Part shown: positions 46,825 to 51,202 of the stretch, one piece after another
Layout of the letters: the number at the start of each line of letters is the position of its first letter
Numbering within the stretch: position 1 is the stretch's first letter
From: CAKUFA01 sp963646285
GTDB taxonomy: Bacteria > Bacillota > Clostridia > Christensenellales > Aristaeellaceae
Reading direction: 5' to 3'
Assembly (NCBI GenBank): GCA_963646285.1
Contig: CAVIWF010000013.1
Span: 1-51,202, forward strand
Length of the DNA: 51,202 nt
Notes under the pieces: model-generated
Database searches by the model: none
Seen by the model: only the letters and a program-made list of their open reading frames with translations
Told to the model about the DNA's origin: nothing
Translations under genes and position numbers: made by a program

Positions 46825-47853
46825 TTACTCAATAAACATGGCATCCCCGAAGGAGAAGAAGCGGTACTTCTCCGCCACGGCGGTGTTGTAGGCTGCCAGG
46901 GCCTGCTCCCTGCCCATGAAGGTGCTCACCAGCATCAGCAGGGTGCTTTGGGGCAGGTGGAAGTTGGTGATCAGGGCGTCCACCGCCTTCACCTTCACAC
47001 CGGGCTTGATGAAGATGGCCGTGTCCCCGCTGCCGGGGTGGATGATGCCTTCGTCATCTGCCACGGTTTCGATGGTGCGCACGGAGGTGGTGCCCACGCA
47101 GATCAGCCGTCCCCCGGCGGCACGGATGCCATTCAGGGTGTCCGCCGCTTCCTTTGTCACTTGATAGAACTCGGAGTGCATCTTGTGGGCTTCCACATCC
47201 TCCTCCTTCACCGGGCGGAAGGTGCCCAGCCCCACATGGAGCAGCACGGGCACAATGGTGACGCCCTTCTGCCGGATCTTCTCCAGCAGTTCCGGGGTGA
47301 AGTGGAGCCCGGCGGTGGGGGCGGCGGCAGAGCCTTCCGCCTTGGCGTACACGGTCTGGTACCGGTTCCGGTCCTGCAGTTGCTCGTGGATGTAGGGGGG
47401 CAGGGGCATCTGCCCCAGGGCGTCCAGCAGCTCCTCGAACACCCCTTCGTAGTGGAAGCGAACCATGCGGCCGCCAATCTCCTCCACGTTGTTGAGGATT
47501 TCGCACTTCAGCGCCCCATCCCCAAAGGAGCAGACAGCCCCCGGCTTCAGCCTGCGACCGGGGCGGACAAGGGCCTCCCAGTCCGTGGCGTTTTCCCGGC
47601 GAAGGAGGAGCACTTCCACGGCCACGCCGGTGTCTTCCTTTACGCCCAGCAGCCGGGCGGGGATCACCTTGGTTTCGTTGATAACCAGGGCATCCCCGGG
47701 GTTCAGGTAGTCGATGATGTCGTAGAAGTGCTTATGCTCCAGGGTGCCGTTTGACCGGTGCACCACCATGAGTCGGCTGTGATCCCGGGGTTCCATGGGG
47801 GTTTGGGCAATCAGCTCCTCAGGGAGGAAGTAATCAAAATCCGTGGTTTTCAT
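46825..47853 (-). CDS. queA: S-adenosylmethionine:tRNA ribosyltransferase-isomerase
   Basis: A 342-residue cytosolic enzyme that transfers and isomerises the ribosyl part of SAM onto preQ1 at tRNA position 34, giving epoxyqueuosine. Family features are the N-terminal FDYFLPEELIAQTP, DALVINETKVIPARL near residue 60, SAAAPTAGLHFTPELL near 175, HVGLGTFRPV near 205 and DALITNFHLPQSTLLMLV near 300. ATG 47853 has AAAGGA 7 bp upstream; ATG 47859 is too close to it. It is the last gene after ruvA and ruvB in the usual Firmicutes order, but separated from ruvB by 687 bp of repeats. Confidence 0.97.
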   Translation of the reverse strand: MKTTDFDYFLPEELIAQTPMEPRDHSRLMVVHRSNGTLEHKHFYDIIDYLNPGDALVINETKVIPARLLGVKEDTGVAVEVLLLRRENATDWEALVRPGRRLKPGAVCSFGDGALKCEILNNVEEIGGRMVRFHYEGVFEELLDALGQMPLPPYIHEQLQDRNRYQTVYAKAEGSAAAPTAGLHFTPELLEKIRQKGVTIVPVLLHVGLGTFRPVKEEDVEAHKMHSEFYQVTKEAADTLNGIRAAGGRLICVGTTSVRTIETVADDEGIIHPGSGDTAIFIKPGVKVKAVDALITNFHLPQSTLLMLVSTFMGREQALAAYNTAVAEKYRFFSFGDAMFIE

Positions 47854-47986
47854 GCGCATGTCCTTTCGATGGTGATTGATATGGGGAAGTGCAAGGCTTG
47901 GTGCCTTTGCGGCAAATCATAAATGTTCGCAGCCCGCACTTCTGCAACAGTCGTCTATTGATAGTTTGCATGGGGCTTTGCGGTCG

Positions 47987-48163
47987 TTCCGCAACCTCAA
48001 TCGTCGCAAGCTACGCTTGCTCGTTTCGGTTGAGAAGGTTTGCTTCTCCGTTGGAGAAGCAAAGTCGCCCATGGCGACCGATCAATTCAAATCGAAGATT
48101 TGAATATGATCGCCTCGTTTGCGGACGCAATTTGCGCCACAGGCGCAAGTCCGCTCACTTACC
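47987..48163 (+). repeat. Hairpin module B, copy 2, with an extra hairpin cassette
   Basis: Begins and ends like the 97-bp module but is 177 bp long. After CGTTTCGGTTGA about 80 bp are inserted, holding TTTGCTTCTC/GAGAAGCAAA, GTCGCC-cat-GGCGAC and ATTCAAAT/ATTTGAAT inside CGATCA/TGATCG. The module then resumes at GCGGACGCAATTTGCG. It is preceded by the half-hairpin GGGGCTTTGCGGTCG. Confidence 0.85.
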
Positions 48164-48214
48164 CCTGCCCCCTTCGCAGTCCCCTTTACAGCAGCATTCT
48201 TCTATTGATGGTTC

Positions 48215-48373
48215 GCAGGGGGCTTTGCGGTCGCCCCCTGCACCCCTTCGCACTCCCTTCGGATGCAGCTTGGTTTATTATGAAAGTAAAACTAAACCAG
48301 AACATTCATCTCGAAGGGTCGTTAAAAGATGGGCTCCGAAGGGGTCAAGGGGGCGATCGGAAAGCCCCCTTGA
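48215..48373 (+). repeat. Palindromic element A, copy 4 (about 159 bp)
   Basis: The left hairpin is GCAGGGGGC-TTTGCGGTC-GCCCCCTGC (48215-48241), the centre is TGGTTTA..TAAACCA, and the inverted right hairpin is TCAAGGGGGC-GATCGGAAA-GCCCCCTTGA (48345-48373). The architecture equals the copies near 9.3-9.7 kb. Confidence 0.85.
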
Positions 48374-48430
48374 AATAACAGCAAAGACACGAAGCAGTTC
48401 ACCCCAAAAGTTGGATGCCCGAAGTGGTTT

Positions 48431-48468
48431 AAGGGGGCGAGGGTCTTCGACCCGTTTAAGCCCCCCTT
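48431..48468. repeat. Element A hairpin with enlarged, self-paired loop
   Basis: The arms AAGGGGGC and GCCCCCCTT enclose a loop that folds itself (GGGTC-ttc-GACCC, 48441-48453). A matching variant in the opposite orientation is at 50791-50829. The remainder of the 47854-48540 gap is repeat-derived spacer without a supported gene. Confidence 0.7.
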
Positions 48469-48540
48469 GAAGCTCCATTTGAGAACTCCGGCAGGAAGTG
48501 CAAGGTTTCGATTCCTTGCCATTCAAATGAAAATGCATCT

Positions 48541-49572
48541 TTACAATTCCATTTTCATTTGATCCGCATTCCCTGCCTGTGGCGGGGTTTTCTTCATATG
48601 CTCCCAGGCGGCGGGGGTGCACACCCGCCCACGGGGGGTGCGCATAATGTACCCCAGCTGCATCAGATAGGGTTCATACACATCCTCAATGGTCACTGCA
48701 TCCTCCCCGGTGGTGGCGGCAAGGGTATCCAGCCCCACAGGGCCGCCGCCGAACTTGTCCATCATGCAGGAGAGCATGTTCCGATCCACCTGATCCAGCC
48801 CCAGTTCGTCCACATTCAGCAGGGTCAGGGCTTCCCCTGCCACGTCTTTGGTGATCACGCCCCCGGCACGCACCTGGGCATAATCCCGAACCCGCTTGAG
48901 CATCCGGTTGGCAATCCGGGGAGTGCCCCGGCTGCGGCGGGCGATTTCCAGAATACCTTCCGGCTCCGCCTTCACCCCCAGAATGCCGGCGCTGCGGCTG
49001 ACAATGGAGGCCAGCTCCTCCGGCTTGTACATTTCCAGCCGGAACAGCATGCCGAACCGATCCCGCAGGGGAGCGGAAAGCTGCCCCGCCCGGGTGGTGG
49101 CACCCACCAGGGTGAACTTGGGCAGATCCAGCCGGATGGAGCGGGCCGTGGGTCCCTTGCCGATCATGATGTCAATGGCGTAGTCCTCCATGGCAGGGTA
49201 CAGCACCTCTTCCACCGAGCGGGAAAGTCGGTGAATCTCGTCAATGAAGAGAATGTCCCCGGCGTTCAGGTTGGTGAGGATGCTTGCCAGATCCCCGGGG
49301 CGCTCAATGGCAGGGCCGGAGGTGATGCGCACATTCTGCCCCATTTCCGCCGCCACGATGCATGCCAGGGTGGTTTTGCCCAGCCCCGGCGGGCCGTAGA
49401 GGAGCATATGATCCAGGGCGTCATGGCGGCTCAGGGCAGCCTGAATATAAATGCTCAGGCTGTCCTTGATGGGCTGCTGTCCCACGTATTCCCGCAGGGT
49501 GTGGGGGCGCAGGGACTGCTCCATGGCGCTGTCCTCAGGCTTAAAGGAAGGTTCCATCAGTCGGTCATCCAT
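48541..49572 (-). CDS. ruvB: Holliday junction branch-migration ATPase RuvB
   Basis: A 343-residue AAA+ motor that, with RuvA, drives branch migration of Holliday junctions in recombination and repair. Walker A is LLYGPPGLGKTTLA near residue 58, Walker B ILFIDEIHRL near 107, sensor 1 GATTRAGQLSAPLRDRFG near 160 including the arginine finger, and the winged-helix DNA-binding domain is C-terminal (FGGGPVGLDTLA). The ribosome-binding region is weak (AGAGGG at long spacing). The gene is separated from ruvA by 526 bp and from queA by 687 bp of repeat DNA, unlike the usual compact operon. Confidence 0.97.
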   Translation of the reverse strand: MDDRLMEPSFKPEDSAMEQSLRPHTLREYVGQQPIKDSLSIYIQAALSRHDALDHMLLYGPPGLGKTTLACIVAAEMGQNVRITSGPAIERPGDLASILTNLNAGDILFIDEIHRLSRSVEEVLYPAMEDYAIDIMIGKGPTARSIRLDLPKFTLVGATTRAGQLSAPLRDRFGMLFRLEMYKPEELASIVSRSAGILGVKAEPEGILEIARRSRGTPRIANRMLKRVRDYAQVRAGGVITKDVAGEALTLLNVDELGLDQVDRNMLSCMMDKFGGGPVGLDTLAATTGEDAVTIEDVYEPYLMQLGYIMRTPRGRVCTPAAWEHMKKTPPQAGNADQMKMEL

Positions 49573-49709
49573 AGTAGGCGAACACCCTCTTTGATGATGA
49601 AATAGTAGGGAAGTGCAAGTTTTGGGGACGCTTGCAGATGATCTGTTTCGCAGTCCGCATTACAGCTACGGTCTTCATTTGTTAGGCTTTGCAGGGGGCT
49701 TTGCGGTCG

Positions 49710-49806
49710 TTCCGCAACCTCAATCGTCGCAAGCTACGCTTGCTCGTTTCGGTTGATGCGTTCGCGGACGCAATTTGCGCCACAGGCGCAAGTCCGCTCA
49801 CTTACC
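49710..49806 (+). repeat. 97-bp hairpin module B, copy 3
   Basis: The sequence matches the copies at 9153 and 51106. It sits directly after GCAGGGGGCTTTGCGGTCG (left half of an element A hairpin) and before CCTTGACCCCTTCGG (right half of another), as if inserted into or recombined at the hairpin loop. Confidence 0.88.
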
Positions 49807-49943
49807 CCTTGACCCCTTCGGAGCCCATCTTTTAACGTCCCTTCGAAAAAAATGCTCTGGTTTAGTTTTTTACTTTCATAACAAAACAAGCCGCTTCCGA
49901 AGGGAACCCGAAGGAGTCCAGAGGGCGATGGTCAAGCCCTCTG
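49805..49943 (-). repeat. Palindromic element A, copy 5, chimeric with module B
   Basis: Read on the minus strand, it starts with the hairpin CCAGAGGGC/GCCCTCTG (49918-49943, loop variant) and continues through the TAAACCAGA-type centre to CCGAAGGGGTCAAGG, where the second hairpin is replaced by module B. Two more left-type hairpins follow at 49995-50021 and 50072-50097. Confidence 0.75.
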
Positions 49944-49994
49944 CAAAGCCTTGCATGAGAAGCCAAGTTGCTTCCGAAAGGGCGGCGAAGGGGT

Positions 49995-50097
49995 GCAGGG
50001 GGCGACCGCAAAGCCCCCTGCAAAGCCTTGCATAAGAAACCAAGCCGCTTCCGAAGAGAGTGCGAAGGGGTGCAGGGGCGACCGCAAAGCCCCCTGC
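49995..50097 (-). repeat. Two tandem element A hairpins at the 3' end of ruvA
   Basis: GCAGGGGGC-GACCGCAAA-GCCCCCTGC (49995-50021) and a second copy with one G fewer on one arm (50072-50097). The second ends two bases from the ruvA stop codon. The copies are spaced 77 bp apart. The 49573-50098 interval contains no supported gene. Confidence 0.8.
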
Positions 50098-50098
50098 G

Positions 50099-50707
50099 TT
50101 ACATCCCCGCCATTGCCCGCAGAGCCAGGCGAATCAACTCATCCGGGGATGCGGAAGCATCCTTCACCTGGGACAGGGCATTCCTTGCCTCAGTGGCGGT
50201 GTACCCCAGGGCAATCAGCGCCTCCAGTGCTTCCGTCACGTTATCCCCCTGGGACAGCACCACCCCGGCGGATCCGCCGGCGGCGGCAGAAGCCTCCACA
50301 TCCGCCTGACTGATCTTATCCTTCAGTTCCAGGGCAATCCGCTGGGCGGTTTTCTTGCCCACCCCGGGGGCACGGCTCAGGGCGGTAATATCCCCCAGGA
50401 GGATGGCCAGGTTCAGATCCTTCAGGGGCATGGAGCCCAGAATGGCCAGCGCCATTTTTGACCCGACCCCGCTGATGCCGGTGAGGGAGCGGAACATCCG
50501 CTGCTCCTCCTTGGTGGCGAAGCCGTACAGCTCCATGGCGTCCTCTCGGACGGAAAGAATGGTGTAGCAGCGCATGGTTTCCCCTACGGCGGGGGCGGCC
50601 TGAAGGGTGTTCATGGAGCAGCCGATGCGGTAGCCCACCCCGCCTGCCATGAGAATCAGCTCGTGAGAGCCTTTCTCGCACACCTGACCTTCGATGAATG
50701 CGTACAT
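50099..50707 (-). CDS. ruvA: Holliday junction DNA helicase subunit RuvA
   Basis: A 202-residue junction-binding subunit. The N-terminal OB fold starts MYAFIEGQV. Helix-hairpin-helix motifs are visible at ISGVGSKMALAIL near residue 78 and APGVGKKTAQRIALEL near 112, and the small C-terminal domain that contacts RuvB ends the protein (EALIALGYTATEARNAL). GGAGG lies 6 bp before the ATG. Upstream on the minus strand lie about 495 bp of repeats; ruvC is not in the window. Confidence 0.97.
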   Translation of the reverse strand: MYAFIEGQVCEKGSHELILMAGGVGYRIGCSMNTLQAAPAVGETMRCYTILSVREDAMELYGFATKEEQRMFRSLTGISGVGSKMALAILGSMPLKDLNLAILLGDITALSRAPGVGKKTAQRIALELKDKISQADVEASAAAGGSAGVVLSQGDNVTEALEALIALGYTATEARNALSQVKDASASPDELIRLALRAMAGM

Positions 50708-50743
50708 AAAAAACCTCCGGTATGATGCTGTTTGCCCCAGAGG

Positions 50744-51004
50744 GCACCCAATGCTTTGGGGTGAACTGCCTCTTGTCTTTGGTGTTGTTTCAAGGGGTCT
50801 TAAACAGGTCGAAGACCCTCGCCCCCTTGACCCCTTCGGGCACCCAACTTTATCGGTGAACTGTTGCTTGTCTTTGTTGTTGTTTCAAGGGGCTTTCCGA
50901 TCGCCCCTTGGAACCCTTCGGGCACCCAACTTTATTGGTGAACTGTTGCTTGTCTTTGTTGTTGTTTCAAGGGGGCTTTCCGGTCGCCCCCTTGACCCCT
51001 TCGG
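50744..51004 (+). repeat. Three tandem repeat units of about 82-96 bp carrying right-type hairpins
   Basis: Units begin GCACCCAA at 50744, 50840 and 50922. Each has GGTGAACTGYYKCTTGTCTT, then CAAGGGG..CCCCTTG hairpins: 50791-50829 (large loop), 50886-50910 (loop TTTCCGATC) and 50968-50994 (loop TTTCCGGTC). Stem lengths differ by one base pair on both arms together. Located upstream of ruvA. Confidence 0.85.
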
Positions 51005-51105
51005 AGCCCATCTTTTAACGTCCCTTCGAAAAAAATGCTCTGGTTTAGTTTTTTACTTTCATAACAAAACAAGCTGCATCCGAAGGGAGTGCGAAGGGGT
51101 GCAGG

Positions 51106-51202
51106 GGTAAGTGAGCGGACTTGCGCCTGTGGCGCAAATTGCGTCCGCGAACGCATCAACCGAAACGAGCAAGCGTAGCTTGCGACGATTGAGGTTGCGG
51201 AA
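51106..51202 (-). repeat. 97-bp hairpin module B, copy 4, at the window edge
   Basis: This is the reverse-complement orientation of the copies at 9153 and 49710, ending exactly at the window end. It is joined to CCCCTGCACCCCTTCGC, the right half of an element A left-type hairpin, which fits insertion at the same hairpin position. Confidence 0.85.

Noticed and set aside
50694..51110. Open frame of 138 codons across the repeats upstream of ruvA
   Set aside because: It consists entirely of tandem hairpin repeats, with no ribosome-binding site and repeated peptide words. Similar frames at 48040-48378, 49775-50035 and 9108-9511 were rejected for the same reason.

Overview
The window looks like a chromosomal segment from a GC-rich anaerobic member of the Clostridia, probably a gut Oscillospirales-type organism. 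The evidence is strong AGGAGG ribosome-binding sites, sigma-A promoters of the TTGACA-17-TATAAT type, OmpR/HisKA two-component pairs, a ruvA-ruvB-queA order typical of Firmicutes, exported fumarate-reductase-like flavoproteins and Opp-type peptide uptake. This placement is inferred from gene content only. I found no tRNA, rRNA, CRISPR array, transposase or phage gene.

Layout. 1-4200: a two-component system (response regulator 149-820, kinase 807-2282) and a secreted protein of unknown function. 4198-9001: a HAD phosphatase, an unrecognised cytosolic protein, an LPG-synthase-like flippase and a NYN-domain nuclease-like protein. 9002-9883: an array of hairpin repeats. 9884-13472: an ImmA/IrrE-like metallopeptidase with a C-terminal helix-turn-helix, a DMT transporter and a secreted barnase-type ribonuclease. 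13557-18945: two exported flavoprotein reductases and a MerR regulator. The promoter of the larger flavoprotein gene has a 19-bp spacer filled by a perfect dyad, the hallmark of MerR control.

19146-34231 is one long minus-strand gene block behind a strong promoter at 34388-34416. In transcription order it encodes two M20 dipeptidases, an M29 aminopeptidase, an Opp-type ABC importer (binding protein, two permeases, two ATPases), a cupin, a DMT transporter, a YhcH-family protein, a ketopantoate-reductase-like dehydrogenase and a cyclase-family hydrolase. It reads as peptide capture, cleavage and further metabolism. The importer is unusual: one permease carries a complete seven-blade RCC1-type propeller in its outer loop, one ATPase carries a coiled-coil insert of about 190 residues, and the binding protein has no lipobox.

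34604-37753: two divergent isocitrate-lyase/PEP-mutase-family enzymes and a DeoR regulator. 37824-40436: a small membrane protein, a TetR regulator and pgi. 40509-44720: a copper-handling operon (membrane protein, CopA-like P-type ATPase, HMA-SafE protein) divergent from a TetR regulator. The ATPase lacks the whole nucleotide-binding domain. 44780-46671: a second two-component system. 46825-50707: queA, ruvB and ruvA, pushed apart by hundreds of bases of repeats.

The most unusual DNA-level feature is a family of intergenic hairpin repeats around 9.1-9.8 kb and 47.9-51.2 kb. Their stems change by paired substitutions while a 9-nt loop stays nearly constant. Two such hairpins bracket palindromic elements of about 158 bp, and a second 97-bp multi-hairpin module sits inside the same hairpin at a fixed position. 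No protein in the window obviously mobilises them.
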